Source of the DNA: Betaproteobacteria bacterium
GTDB lineage: Bacteria > Pseudomonadota > Gammaproteobacteria > Burkholderiales > SG8-41
DNA length: 40,803 nucleotides
Assembly (NCBI GenBank): GCA_947467315.1
Contig: CANIID010000011.1
Coordinates: 1 to 40,803, forward strand
Direction: 5' to 3'
Shown: positions 14,824 to 23,391 of the stretch, piece after piece
Numbering within the stretch: position 1 is the first letter of the stretch
How the letters are laid out: each line of letters opens with the position of its first letter
The notes under the pieces: model-generated
Databases searched by the model: none
What the model was told of the DNA's origin: nothing
What the model saw: the letters and a program-made list of their open reading frames with translations, nothing else
Made by a program: the position numbers and the translations under genes

Positions 14824-16989
14824 CTACGCTGATTGCGGCACCGTTGCCCGCACAATCAACGCATCCAGCACCCGCGCGCCCGCGCCCTGCTCATAAACCA
14901 TCAGCGGATTGATATCCATTTCCGCAATATCATTTTTGAAATCCGCGGCAAACCACGACAACCGCACAATCGCATCGACCACCGCATCGCGATCACGCAC
15001 CGTCATGCCGCGCACGCCCGCGAGCAATTTCACACCGCGCAGCTCATCGAGCATTTCACCGGCCTGCGCGGACGTGACGGGTGCGACGCGGTAAGAAACA
15101 TCTTTCAACACTTCGACAAAAATGCCGCCGAGTCCGACAACGACGATGGGGCCGAAGACAGGATCACGGATCACGCCCAGCATCATCTCCACGCCGGGCC
15201 GCGCCATTTCCTGCACCAGCACGCCATTAATTTTGGCTTGTGGCGCGTACTGCTTTGCTGACTTAACAATGGCCTCAAACGCTTCGGTGATCGCCGTCGC
15301 GCCCTCAACGCCCAGACGTATGCCACCTGCTTCCGTCTTGTGTGCGATGTCGGGCGAATCGATTTTGAGCGCCACCTTGCCGCCGATTTTCGCCGCGAGG
15401 CTGACCGCTTCCGCCGCGTTTTTCGCCAGGGACTCCTGTGTCACCGGCAGGCCATAGCACGCCAGTATGTGCTTGGCTTCGCGCTCGGTGATTTTTTCGC
15501 CCGCTGCGTCAAAGCGGGTTTGCGCCAGCGTCTGGTCGATGCCGCCTGGCCGCACCGGCGTCAACGCCCCTGATTTTCGCGCCGCCACGTGTTGGCCGAA
15601 ATCATAAGCCGCGCGTATCGCCCGCGTGCAGGGTGTGGCATCGCGATACACCACCACGCCGGCGCTGATTAAATCTCTCGCGCGGTAATCCTTTTCGTCC
15701 ACGCAACCGCCCACCCACAGCATCGCGGTCTGCTTGCCGCACTGGTTCATGATCTCCACGGTTTGCAGCAGATTCTTTTTCGTCGGCGACGGCACGATCG
15801 GAATCATCACATCCACGCCGGGGTCGGCGGCAATCGTGGTCAGCGCCTTGCGATAGAAATCCTGATCGCCGGTGGCGGCGGACGTAAGGTCGGTCGGGTT
15901 GCCCACTTTCCCGTAGCCGGGCATCAGCTTGCCCAGCGCCTCCTGCGTTTGCGGCGTAAACGCATTCCATTGCAAATCAAAAATCGCGCCCGCATCGGCA
16001 AGATTCACGATGTTGCCGCCGGTGGGCGCCACCGCCGCGAGGCCGCGCGCCTTGGGCCATTTACGATGGCGAAGAAACACCGCCGTTTCGTATAGCTCGT
16101 TACACTCGTTGACCTGTATCAGACCGTATTGACGGCATACCGCCTTGATGATGTCGTTGTCGCCGGCAATGGCGCCGGTGTGCGAGGCGGCTGCGCGGCT
16201 GCCCGCTTCGGTGGAGCCAATTTTGAGTATCACCAACGGCTTTTCGAGCTCGGCGGCTTCGGCGGCAAGCTCGCGGAATTTTTCACCGCTCTTGATGCCT
16301 TCGATTGCGAGCAACACCACGTTGGTGGTGTCCGAACGCAGCATAAAACGGGCGAAATCCAGTGTGTCGATGTCAGCCTCGTTGCCGCAACTGGCTTCGT
16401 AGCTGACGCCCAGCCCATGCTCCATCGCGCGCCACATCACGTTGATCTGCCCCAGCCCGCCGCTGTGGCTCACCACGCCAATGTCGCCGGCCTTTGCATG
16501 CGCACCTCGGATTGCCGCAGTGGAGGTCATCGCAAAACGATCGATAAAATTCACGATGCCGTTGCAGTTGGGCCCCATGAAGCGGATGCCCTTGGCTTTG
16601 CCGAATTCGATCAGGCGCCTCTGGCGCGCGCGCCCTTCTTCGGTACCCGATTCGGCAAAGCCGCCGCTGAACACCGTGGCAAAGCGCACGCCGATGGCGG
16701 CGCAATCTTCCAGTACGTCGAACACGCGCTCGCTCGACACCACAATGCCGACATGATCCGGCGTCTCCGGCAAATCCTTGATGCCGGGATAACACTTCAG
16801 TCCGTTGATTTCTTTTAGCCGAGGATTCACCGGGTAAATCTTTCCGGGAAATCCAAAGCCGGTCATCTGCTGAAACACGCGTCCGCCAAACGAAGTGGGA
16901 TGATCGGTTGCGCCTACCAGGGCGACGCTGCGCGGTGCCATCAGCGGGGAAATATCAGGAATATTCTTCAAAGGCATGGGTGCATTCAT
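14824..16989 (-). CDS. ADP-forming acyl-CoA synthetase (acetate-CoA ligase family, fused subunits)
   Basis: 721 residues in the order CoA-binding domain (about 10-140, PRSVALVGATDHPTSFGG), succinyl-CoA-synthetase-like flavodoxin domain, ligase domain and C-terminal ATP-grasp domain (from about 490, EREAKHILACYGLPV). The GPNCNGIVNF and SHSGGLGQ segments are typical, and AASHTGAIAGDND carries the His used for phospho-transfer in this family. ATP-grasp landmarks VALKIDSPDIAHKTEAGG and DINPLMVYEQG are present. It should activate a carboxylic acid to its CoA ester with release of ADP and phosphate. Six bases separate it from the MaoC-like gene upstream, so one transcript is likely. This is the entry enzyme of the putative pathway. 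Confidence 0.9.
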   Translation of the reverse strand: MNAPMPLKNIPDISPLMAPRSVALVGATDHPTSFGGRVFQQMTGFGFPGKIYPVNPRLKEINGLKCYPGIKDLPETPDHVGIVVSSERVFDVLEDCAAIGVRFATVFSGGFAESGTEEGRARQRRLIEFGKAKGIRFMGPNCNGIVNFIDRFAMTSTAAIRGAHAKAGDIGVVSHSGGLGQINVMWRAMEHGLGVSYEASCGNEADIDTLDFARFMLRSDTTNVVLLAIEGIKSGEKFRELAAEAAELEKPLVILKIGSTEAGSRAAASHTGAIAGDNDIIKAVCRQYGLIQVNECNELYETAVFLRHRKWPKARGLAAVAPTGGNIVNLADAGAIFDLQWNAFTPQTQEALGKLMPGYGKVGNPTDLTSAATGDQDFYRKALTTIAADPGVDVMIPIVPSPTKKNLLQTVEIMNQCGKQTAMLWVGGCVDEKDYRARDLISAGVVVYRDATPCTRAIRAAYDFGQHVAARKSGALTPVRPGGIDQTLAQTRFDAAGEKITEREAKHILACYGLPVTQESLAKNAAEAVSLAAKIGGKVALKIDSPDIAHKTEAGGIRLGVEGATAITEAFEAIVKSAKQYAPQAKINGVLVQEMARPGVEMMLGVIRDPVFGPIVVVGLGGIFVEVLKDVSYRVAPVTSAQAGEMLDELRGVKLLAGVRGMTVRDRDAVVDAIVRLSWFAADFKNDIAEMDINPLMVYEQGAGARVLDALIVRATVPQSA

Positions 16990-16995
16990 TGTCGT

Positions 16996-17427
16996 TTACA
17001 TCCGCAACTGATCGGCAAATCCGCTTGCGGAGCCAACCAATGTTTTAACACCATGCTGATTCTCGCACCAGCATTCGACGGTGACGCGCGGGCGCCCGCC
17101 GTCGTTTTCCTTGCTCTTGATGACGGCACGCGCCGTCAGCGTATCACCAACGATCACCGGTTTGATAAACGAAGCGGAAATCTTGCCGCCTTTGATAAAG
17201 CCGGTACCGAGCCACGTCACCATCATCTGCGAAACGTAGGCGGTGGACATCAAGGCTTGTGCCAGTGGAGCGGGAAAGCCCTTGGCTTTTGCCCATTCCA
17301 CATCGGTGTGTATGGATTTAGGGCGCACGCCGGAATAACAATCAATCTGGCGTTGCGTAATGGTTTTCTTCAAGGTCGGTAATTCGCTGCCCACCTCGAA
17401 TGTGCTAGCGCTTGCGGGCATCTTCAT
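16996..17427 (-). CDS. MaoC-like hot-dog dehydratase, small subunit B
   Basis: 143 residues of hot-dog fold related to (R)-specific enoyl-CoA hydratases. The catalytic loop reads CYSGVRPKSIHTD: the His is present, but the Asp of the usual SGDxNPxH is replaced (Val, with a one-residue longer spacing). The rest, GFPAPLAQALMSTAYVSQMM and the late TVECWCENQHG, matches MaoC proteins. AGGAG is three nt before ATG 17427 and nine before the next in-frame ATG (codon 3), which may be the true start. It overlaps the upstream gene by 23 nt, strongly suggesting a two-subunit enzyme. Confidence 0.83.
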   Translation of the reverse strand: MKMPASASTFEVGSELPTLKKTITQRQIDCYSGVRPKSIHTDVEWAKAKGFPAPLAQALMSTAYVSQMMVTWLGTGFIKGGKISASFIKPVIVGDTLTARAVIKSKENDGGRPRVTVECWCENQHGVKTLVGSASGFADQLRM

Positions 17428-17866
17428 GCACTCCTGATTTCGGGAACAGCATTTGCGTAAACTGGCCGCGCACCAGCACCGTCCCGGTTTCTTCGTCGCG
17501 CGTGGCGAATTCGGTCACCATGTAGTGGCGACCGCGCTTCTCATACTTGTCGATCAACTTGCCACGCGTGCGCACGCGCATGCCCACGCGTATCGGCTCG
17601 ACAAATTCGTACTGCATCTTGGCATGCAGGCCCGCGGGCACGATGTATTTGCCGTGACGCATAAACAGCGCCTGATTGCCCATTAACACCGGGTGCGCAA
17701 TGGTTCCTTCAAGGGGTGAATCCTCGAAATACCACGGATCATGATCGTCCACCGCGAACGCGAAGGTTTCGACATCCTCGGGCTTGATGAGGAAATCATC
17801 GGACATGAATTCCTCGCCCACGGTCACGGCCTCATACGAAATCGTCTTAAATTCAACCACTGACAT
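17405..17866 (-). CDS. MaoC-like/FAS1-type dehydratase, small subunit A
   Basis: 153 residues resembling the N-terminal hot-dog domain of FAS1-like or mesaconyl-CoA-type dehydratases. Recognisable are FAFAVDDHDPWYFED, in which Tyr stands where the hydratase His would be, then GTIAHPVLMGNQA and the later ARDEETGTVLVRGQ strand. AGGAG lies one base before ATG 17866 but seven before GTG 17860-17858, so translation may begin at codon 3. It is likely a structural partner of the overlapping MaoC-like protein (16996), like the split hydratases of steroid and mycolate pathways. Confidence 0.8.
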   Translation of the reverse strand: MSVVEFKTISYEAVTVGEEFMSDDFLIKPEDVETFAFAVDDHDPWYFEDSPLEGTIAHPVLMGNQALFMRHGKYIVPAGLHAKMQYEFVEPIRVGMRVRTRGKLIDKYEKRGRHYMVTEFATRDEETGTVLVRGQFTQMLFPKSGVHEDARKR

Positions 17867-17885
17867 GCTCCTTAATCATTCGCGA

Positions 17886-19259
17886 TCAGTTGCAAAGTTT
17901 TTTGATCACGTCCACGACATCCGCCACCTCTTCGAGATGCCACAGCGTATCGAGCACATCGTCACGCTGCATGGGCGTCAATCGCGCCGCCGTCATCTGG
18001 TGAAATTTCTCGACCACCTGGGCATCGCTCAGCGGATTCTTGAAATGCCCCATGGGGTAGATGACTTCCTTCACGTGCGTGGCGCCGCTCCTTGTGCGTA
18101 TCGTCACGCGCCCCGGCGCGCCTTCCGGGTAGTGCGCATCGAGGCGCGCGTCGCCCTGCACCGTCACCTTGGCCATCAGGCGATTGAGATCACGATCCGC
18201 GAGACGTTCGGCGGTAAACGAGGCGTCGGTCACGGCACCGTCGCGCAGCGCGGATGCCACCACGTACGGCATGCTGTGATCGGCGGTCTCGCGCGTGGCG
18301 GGCGCCCAGCGCGAGGGTTCGTTACCCATCATCATCACGGCGGCGGTATAGGTATCGACGCGAATCGCTTCGATGTCATCCAGGGCCACCTGGTCGCGCA
18401 AGGCCAGCGCGGCAAACACCGAGGCCTGCCCGTGATAACAAATCGGCAGGCACTTCATGTGGGTTTCAGCGATCAGGTGATTCTTTTCCGGCAGCGGCCA
18501 TTCGTGATGGCCGATCACCTGCCACAATCCGCCGTCGCCCTCGAACACCGCGGACGGCCCGGTAAAGCCATCGTTGGCGAGCATCGCGGCAAACACCGCG
18601 TTGCGCGACGCGTTCGCGCCGGCGCAGCCTTTCCAGTTCGACAAATTGCCGCGCCGGCTTTGTGCCAGCGCCATATTGGGCGCGAGTGCGAGCGACACCG
18701 CGTTGGCCATCTTGTCGTGCGATAACCGTAGCAGCTTGCCCGCGCCGAGCACGCAGCCCAGCACGCTGTACACCGGCTGATCCCAGCCCTTGGCGTTGAC
18801 GTCAATTGCATCGCAAAAGCTGCAATACACATCGTACGCGAGCGTGATGGCGTTGATCAACGCCTTGCCATCGGCGCGCGCGCTCTCCGCCACCGCAATG
18901 ATACCGGCGTTCATATCGCTGGGATGACCTCGGCTTTTGCCTAAATACGTGTCACTGATATCCAGCAGCCGCGTCATCACGCCGTTGGCAAACGCGGCCG
19001 CTTCGGGCGTGGTTTTGATGGCGCCGCCCCACACGCTTGCCGGCGCATCGGTGCGGCTGCGCGCCGCCACCGCGTGCGCCATCGCGCTGGTCGGGTTGTC
19101 GTAAGCGCCGAGCGCGCTGGCGAAGGTGTCGATCACACGCCGCTTGCACTCATGCACCACGTGGGCGGGCAGCGCGTCGTACGACGCCGCTGCCGCGAAC
19201 GTCACCAGGCGCTCTGTCGTTACATCGTAACCTATTGTTTTTATTTCACTATTTGACAT
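17886..19259 (-). CDS. MmgE/PrpD family protein (copy 2)
   Basis: 457 residues. Family landmarks are LLDISDTYLGKSRGHPSD, KGWDQPVYSVLGCVLGAGKLL, LSNWKGCAGANASRNAVFAAML, HMKCLPICYHGQA and the C-terminal IRTRSGATHVKEV. The spacing (a SDTY/GHPSD pair, then GWDQ, then NWKG) is shared with copy 3 at 20865, so these two are paralogs of the PrpD-like, dehydratase-type branch. A role in hydrating or dehydrating a tricarboxylate-like acid is possible but unproven. It is eight bases downstream of Bug copy 5 and 19 bases upstream of the MaoC pair. Its first codons contain the 17-bp repeat (19227-19243). Confidence 0.88.
   Translation of the reverse strand: MSNSEIKTIGYDVTTERLVTFAAAASYDALPAHVVHECKRRVIDTFASALGAYDNPTSAMAHAVAARSRTDAPASVWGGAIKTTPEAAAFANGVMTRLLDISDTYLGKSRGHPSDMNAGIIAVAESARADGKALINAITLAYDVYCSFCDAIDVNAKGWDQPVYSVLGCVLGAGKLLRLSHDKMANAVSLALAPNMALAQSRRGNLSNWKGCAGANASRNAVFAAMLANDGFTGPSAVFEGDGGLWQVIGHHEWPLPEKNHLIAETHMKCLPICYHGQASVFAALALRDQVALDDIEAIRVDTYTAAVMMMGNEPSRWAPATRETADHSMPYVVASALRDGAVTDASFTAERLADRDLNRLMAKVTVQGDARLDAHYPEGAPGRVTIRTRSGATHVKEVIYPMGHFKNPLSDAQVVEKFHQMTAARLTPMQRDDVLDTLWHLEEVADVVDVIKKLCN
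19227..19243. repeat. 17-bp repeat, second copy
   Basis: GTAACCTATTGTTTTTA, identical to 2684-2700, lies here within codons 6-12 of MmgE/PrpD copy 2 (encoding Lys-Thr-Ile-Gly-Tyr on the minus strand). Confidence 0.6.
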
Positions 19260-19267
19260 CTCTTACA

Positions 19268-20251
19268 TCACTCCGGTTTGATGCCCGCGATCTTGATTAC
19301 GCGAGCCCACTTTACCAATTCGCTTTTTACGAGGTTGCCCAGTTCAGCGGGCGTGCCGGTATCTCCATCCAATCCCTGTGCATCCATTACCGATTTCGCT
19401 TCGGCTTGCGCGATATTTTTGCGTGTCAGTTCATTCAAGCGCGTGACGATTCCTGAAGGCGTACCCGCCGGCGCAAACAGCGCGTTCCAAGCCGTTACCT
19501 CGTAACCTTTCAGCCCCGACTCATCCACCGTCGGCGTATCAGGCAGCACCGGCGCGCGTTTGGCGCCGGTGACACCCAACGCAATCAACTTGCCGGATTT
19601 CACATGCGGCACCACGCTGGTGCTGCCGAAGGTCAACGCCACCTGCCCGCCGAGTATGTCCGGCATCACCTGCCCCGTGCCCTTGTAGGGAATATGCGTC
19701 AGCTTCACGCCCGCCATGTGCCCGAACAACTCACCGGCAAGATGCGTGCCGCTGCCCACGCCCACCGAGGCATAGTTGATTTGTCCGGGCCGCGCCTTCG
19801 CCAACGCGATCAAATCTTTCACCGAGCGCGCCGTCAACGACGGATGCGCCACCACGAAAAACATGTACGACGACACTTTCGATACCGGCTCGAAATCCTT
19901 CACCGGATCGTACGGCACTTTGCGTTGAAGGCTGGGATTCACGGTGATACTGCTTTGAACTATCAGCAAGGTGTAACCATCGGCAGGTGACTTCGCCACC
20001 AGTTCAACGCCGATGGTACCGCCCGCGCCGGGCCGGTTCTCCACAATGAACTGCTGACCCAGATCACCGGTCAGCGATTTCGCCAGCAAGCGCGCCACCA
20101 GATCGAGTGATCCGCCGGGGCTGAACGGATTGATGATGCGCACGGGTTTAACCGGATAGGTTTGTGCGTGCGCCGTTATGCACACAACGGCGCACACACT
20201 TGCGCACGCGCTTACAAAGGCAAAGCACAAGTATCGCCCAGCGCTAAACAT
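19268..20251 (-). CDS. Bug family tripartite tricarboxylate receptor, copy 5
   Basis: 327 residues from ATG 20251. The signal peptide (MFSAGRYLCFAFVSACASVC, ending ITAHAQ) precedes TYPVKPVRIINPFSPGGSLD. Further landmarks are IVENRPGAGGTIGVELV, YASVGVGSGTHLAGELF, HIPYKGTGQVMPDILGGQV and the end KWARVIKIAGIKPE. The frame is open to 20326, but the extra residues do not resemble a signal peptide. It is the first gene of the 14-gene minus-strand run and immediately precedes MmgE/PrpD copy 2 (eight bases). Confidence 0.9.
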   Translation of the reverse strand: MFSAGRYLCFAFVSACASVCAVVCITAHAQTYPVKPVRIINPFSPGGSLDLVARLLAKSLTGDLGQQFIVENRPGAGGTIGVELVAKSPADGYTLLIVQSSITVNPSLQRKVPYDPVKDFEPVSKVSSYMFFVVAHPSLTARSVKDLIALAKARPGQINYASVGVGSGTHLAGELFGHMAGVKLTHIPYKGTGQVMPDILGGQVALTFGSTSVVPHVKSGKLIALGVTGAKRAPVLPDTPTVDESGLKGYEVTAWNALFAPAGTPSGIVTRLNELTRKNIAQAEAKSVMDAQGLDGDTGTPAELGNLVKSELVKWARVIKIAGIKPE

Positions 20252-20409
20252 GAACAACCTGCCCGATGATATACACGCGCGCATTACATCACGCGCCGCC
20301 CCGCTTTGCCACAATCCGCCACGCAATATGAACTGCGATAAGGCGAAAATCTATGCGAAAATCAGACCCGTTTGCAGTATGCAAATACGAGGTAAAGGCC
20401 TTTTTACCC

Positions 20410-20808
20410 ATGCTTAAAATCATTCTATTGGGTGCATTGTGGTGTGCCGCGCTCCCCTGCCACGGCCAGCAAGCCATCGAGATCAGAAATTTTACTGCCG
20501 CACAAAAAGCCGAATGGCAGCGGTTCATGCAGACCTGGACGGGCAACGGCAATGGTACTTGCATGCCTATAATGCACGAGCAAATCAGCGCGGGACAATG
20601 TACCCGGTTTGATTTTACCGCCGACGTGACCATCGGCAAAAACGGCAACATCAGCAAGGTGAACGTGTTGAAGAGTCAAATCGTTTGTCAGGACAAAGCG
20701 GCACAAAAAGAGTTGCTGCAATGCTTTACGCAAGCGCTGCGAGACGACATGGGTGGGCGGTATTTTTACAAGCTCAGTAACCGGGTTGTGCGTAACGCCG
20801 CGCTATAA
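20410..20808 (+). CDS. Small exported protein of unknown function
   Basis: 132 residues from ATG 20410, with signal peptide MLKIILLGALWCAALPCHGQ. The frame is open to ATG 20353, but the longer form would bury the signal peptide. The mature part has four Cys residues (NGTCMPIMHE, GQCTRF, QIVCQDK, LLQCFTQAL) that could form two disulfides in the periplasm. The stretch FTADVTIGKNGNISKVNVLKS is faintly like the C-terminal domain of TonB, which uses such a strand-turn-strand pattern. It may share a transcript with MmgE/PrpD copy 3, 56 bp downstream. I do not recognise the family. Confidence 0.7.
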   Translation: MLKIILLGALWCAALPCHGQQAIEIRNFTAAQKAEWQRFMQTWTGNGNGTCMPIMHEQISAGQCTRFDFTADVTIGKNGNISKVNVLKSQIVCQDKAAQKELLQCFTQALRDDMGGRYFYKLSNRVVRNAAL

Positions 20809-20821
20809 CATTCGCTTAATG

Positions 20822-20851
20822 ACCAATAGTAACCAATAATAATCAATAGCC
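20822..20851. repeat. Three 10-bp direct repeats upstream of MmgE/PrpD copy 3
   Basis: ACCAATAGTA, ACCAATAATA and ATCAATAGCC follow each other without spacing, ending 13 bases before ATG 20865. The 10-bp period places the CAATA cores on one helix face, which would suit protein binding. The gene lacks a clear ribosome site. Confidence 0.4.
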
Positions 20852-20864
20852 AACTCATAACGCC

Positions 20865-22244
20865 ATGGACAGCACAACAACCAAGCTGGTCGAATTTGCG
20901 ACCCACCTGCGTTACGACGATTTAAGCGCCAAGGCCATTGAAGCGGCCAAGGCGCGCATTATCAGCACCCTCGCCGTGAGTCTTGCCGCATTCGATCTGG
21001 AACCGGTGCGCATACTGCGCCGGCTCGCGCAACCGGTTGCGATGGGGCTGTCCGCGCGCATCGTCGGCTCGCTCACTCCTACCACGCCCGACATGGCAGC
21101 GTTCGTCAACTCAGCCATGGTGCGCTCGCTCGATATGAGTGACAGCTATGTCATGTCGGCGGTGAGCCATCCCGCGGATGCGCTGCCCGCGATACTGGCC
21201 GTAGCTGAAGCCGAGGCGCTCAGCGGGAAAGAATTGCTGCTTGCGATGGCCATCATTTACGAAGTGCAATGCCGCTTTGTTGAAGTGGTACCCTACAACC
21301 ATCACGGCTGGGATCAAACGCCGGTGGTCGCGTTGGGCGCGGCGTTGGGCTGTGCGCGGCTGATGAACTTACCGCCGGACAAAATGGCACACGCGATTTC
21401 ATTGGCGGTGGTACCCAACATCGCGCTGAATCAAACCCGCACCGGCACGCTGTCGATGTGGAAAGGCATGGCGGGCCCGCAAGGCGCGCGCGCCGGCGTC
21501 AACGCGGCGTACATGGCACGCGAAGGCATGACCGGCCCCGACGGCGTGTTCGAAGGCAAGTACGGCTTCTGGAATCAACTGATGGGCGGCAAGACGTTTG
21601 CGGTGCCGATACCGTCAACCTTTGAAAATCACACCTACGCCGTGCAGCAAACGATGATTAAATCGTTTCCCACGCGCTTTAACTGCCAGGTGCCGGTGTT
21701 CACCGCACAAAAGCTGCGCACGATGGTCAAGCTCGATGACATTCAATCATTAAAAATAGAATCCATACGCCAGGCCTTCGCGCGCTGGATGGATCTGCCG
21801 GAAATCTGGAAACCCGAAACACGTGAAACGGCCGATCACTCCCTGCCCTGCACCGTGGCGATGGCGATGATCGACGGCACCATCACGCCGAAAATGATGG
21901 ACACGGGCCGCTTCAAAGACAGCGACGTGCTGGCGCTGATGGGCAAATGCAAACTCGAAATGCCTGACGAGTTCGCCGACCTTGCGCCGGAGACGCGCTG
22001 CTGCCGCATTACCGCCACATTAAAAAATGGCAAGACCTTGGTTGCGGAACATCGCCGTAGCCTGGCGGACGATGTAGCCGATACGGGATGGAAACAGGCG
22101 CTGGAAAAATTTGCCGGCCTGACGACAGACCTGCTGCCCGCCGCCGCGCGGGAACACTTGATTGCGCTGGTTGCGCAACTGGAAACGCAGGCGTCCGTAG
22201 CGCCGTTACTGCAGACGACACGCCTGGCCGCAACCCACCCCTGA
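20865..22244 (+). CDS. MmgE/PrpD family protein (copy 3)
   Basis: 459 residues. It has the same layout as copy 2: SLDMSDSYVMSAVSHPAD, HHGWDQTPVVALGAALGCAR, LSMWKGMAGPQGARAGVNAA, IKSFPTRFNCQVP, and a TRETADHSLPCTVAMAMIDG region also found in copy 2 as TRETADHSMPYVVASAL. It is a paralog of copy 2 on the opposite strand, on the other side of Bug copy 5. No Shine-Dalgarno is seen before ATG 20865. Transcription ends at the strong terminator at 22265. Substrate unknown. Confidence 0.88.
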   Translation: MDSTTTKLVEFATHLRYDDLSAKAIEAAKARIISTLAVSLAAFDLEPVRILRRLAQPVAMGLSARIVGSLTPTTPDMAAFVNSAMVRSLDMSDSYVMSAVSHPADALPAILAVAEAEALSGKELLLAMAIIYEVQCRFVEVVPYNHHGWDQTPVVALGAALGCARLMNLPPDKMAHAISLAVVPNIALNQTRTGTLSMWKGMAGPQGARAGVNAAYMAREGMTGPDGVFEGKYGFWNQLMGGKTFAVPIPSTFENHTYAVQQTMIKSFPTRFNCQVPVFTAQKLRTMVKLDDIQSLKIESIRQAFARWMDLPEIWKPETRETADHSLPCTVAMAMIDGTITPKMMDTGRFKDSDVLALMGKCKLEMPDEFADLAPETRCCRITATLKNGKTLVAEHRRSLADDVADTGWKQALEKFAGLTTDLLPAAAREHLIALVAQLETQASVAPLLQTTRLAATHP

Positions 22245-22264
22245 TGCGCAGTAGAGCACACCAT

Positions 22265-22297
22265 AAAAAAAGGGCCGCGAACAAGCGGCCCTTTTTT
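22265..22297. terminator. Bidirectional rho-independent terminator
   Basis: GGGCCGC (22272-22278), loop GAACAA and GCGGCCC (22285-22291) are flanked by A7 on the left and T6 on the right. It lies between convergent MmgE/PrpD copy 3 (+) and the cupin-rubredoxin gene (-), and should stop both transcripts. Confidence 0.92.
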
Positions 22298-22323
22298 ACG
22301 TGTTTACGAAAACGACACGTCGA

Positions 22324-23247
22324 TCAGGCGACCACCACCATATCGAAATCCCCTTTGCTGGTGCCGCAATCCGGGCAGATCCAGTCTTCGGGTACATCTT
22401 CCCAGCGCGTGCCGGCGGCGATGCCATCGTGCGGCATGCCTTGCGCTTCGTCATACGAGAACGAGCACAGCAGGCATTGCCAGACGCGCAATTCTTTGGA
22501 CTTTGATGCTTCCGGCACGATCGCCTTGGCGGATTCCAGACGCGGGAAATTCAGCACCAGCGCTTCCACGCCTTCGGGGCCGGCGACGATGGGGAAGTAA
22601 CCTTCGTCGGGCTTGGTGAAGCCAATGGAAATCGCTTTGTATTCCTTGCCCTGATAATTCAGGCTGCCCTTGGTGACGATAATGTATTGGCCGTTACCCT
22701 TGGATGCGTCGGGGCCAGCGGTCTGCACGCCGGGGGCGAGTTTCAGCGAGTACGCGGCGAGGCCGCGCTCATCCTTGATTTGGCTGAACGCATGCACGTT
22801 GACGGGCGCCGTGCCATCGAAGTTCGGTGCTTCGGTGACTTGCCACGGTTTGCGATTCGGCACCGATACCAGTTTTTCTTTTGCGGCGGGAATGTATTGC
22901 GCGCCCGGATCCCAATGGGCGCGCAGCGTTAAGAATCCCACGCCGCGGGCATCGCCCGTGAGCGGGCCGTAGGGCGTATGCGCGCGTGAAAAATGCACCG
23001 CGTTGAGCGACAGCGGATGTTTGCCGATGACGCCGCCACCGCTGACGATGACCTGAAACTGATCGACTTCATGAAAGTGAGGGTGGATCACGCGATGCGG
23101 TGTGCCTTCGGCGAGAAACGCCACCGGATGATCGACCACGCCTTGAGGCGGCGTGATAAATCCGGTGCGCCACGCTGTGCCGCCACCGGGAATTTCACGT
23201 GATTTCTTTTCCGCTTTAACGTCGTCGTAGGATGCGATTTGTGGCAT
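22324..23247 (-). CDS. Cupin-rubredoxin fusion protein
   Basis: 307 residues. Residues about 1-245 form a cupin-type region: [20 protein letters not shown] carries a HxH and a Gln/Glu-rich strand, and a second barrel-like half includes [16 protein letters not shown]. Residues about 250-307 are a complete rubredoxin: [40 protein letters not shown], with both Cys pairs for one Fe(SCys)4 centre. The natural reading is an electron-transfer domain attached to an oxidative cupin or metal-sensing partner. Free rubredoxins are normally about 55 residues, so the fusion is unusual. GGAG nine nt before ATG 23247 supports the start. Confidence 0.88.
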   Translation of the reverse strand: MPQIASYDDVKAEKKSREIPGGGTAWRTGFITPPQGVVDHPVAFLAEGTPHRVIHPHFHEVDQFQVIVSGGGVIGKHPLSLNAVHFSRAHTPYGPLTGDARGVGFLTLRAHWDPGAQYIPAAKEKLVSVPNRKPWQVTEAPNFDGTAPVNVHAFSQIKDERGLAAYSLKLAPGVQTAGPDASKGNGQYIIVTKGSLNYQGKEYKAISIGFTKPDEGYFPIVAGPEGVEALVLNFPRLESAKAIVPEASKSKELRVWQCLLCSFSYDEAQGMPHDGIAAGTRWEDVPEDWICPDCGTSKGDFDMVVVA

Positions 23248-23391
23248 TTAAAATTCTCCGTTAGCAATGCAATTGACGGATTCTACTCGCGACTGACGAT
23301 GAAAGGAACGCTGTAGCCGTTTCGCAACAACCAGTCCATATATTGAAAATATCACCCGTAAAACAGGGGCTTACTGTGCGAGGTGCTATGC

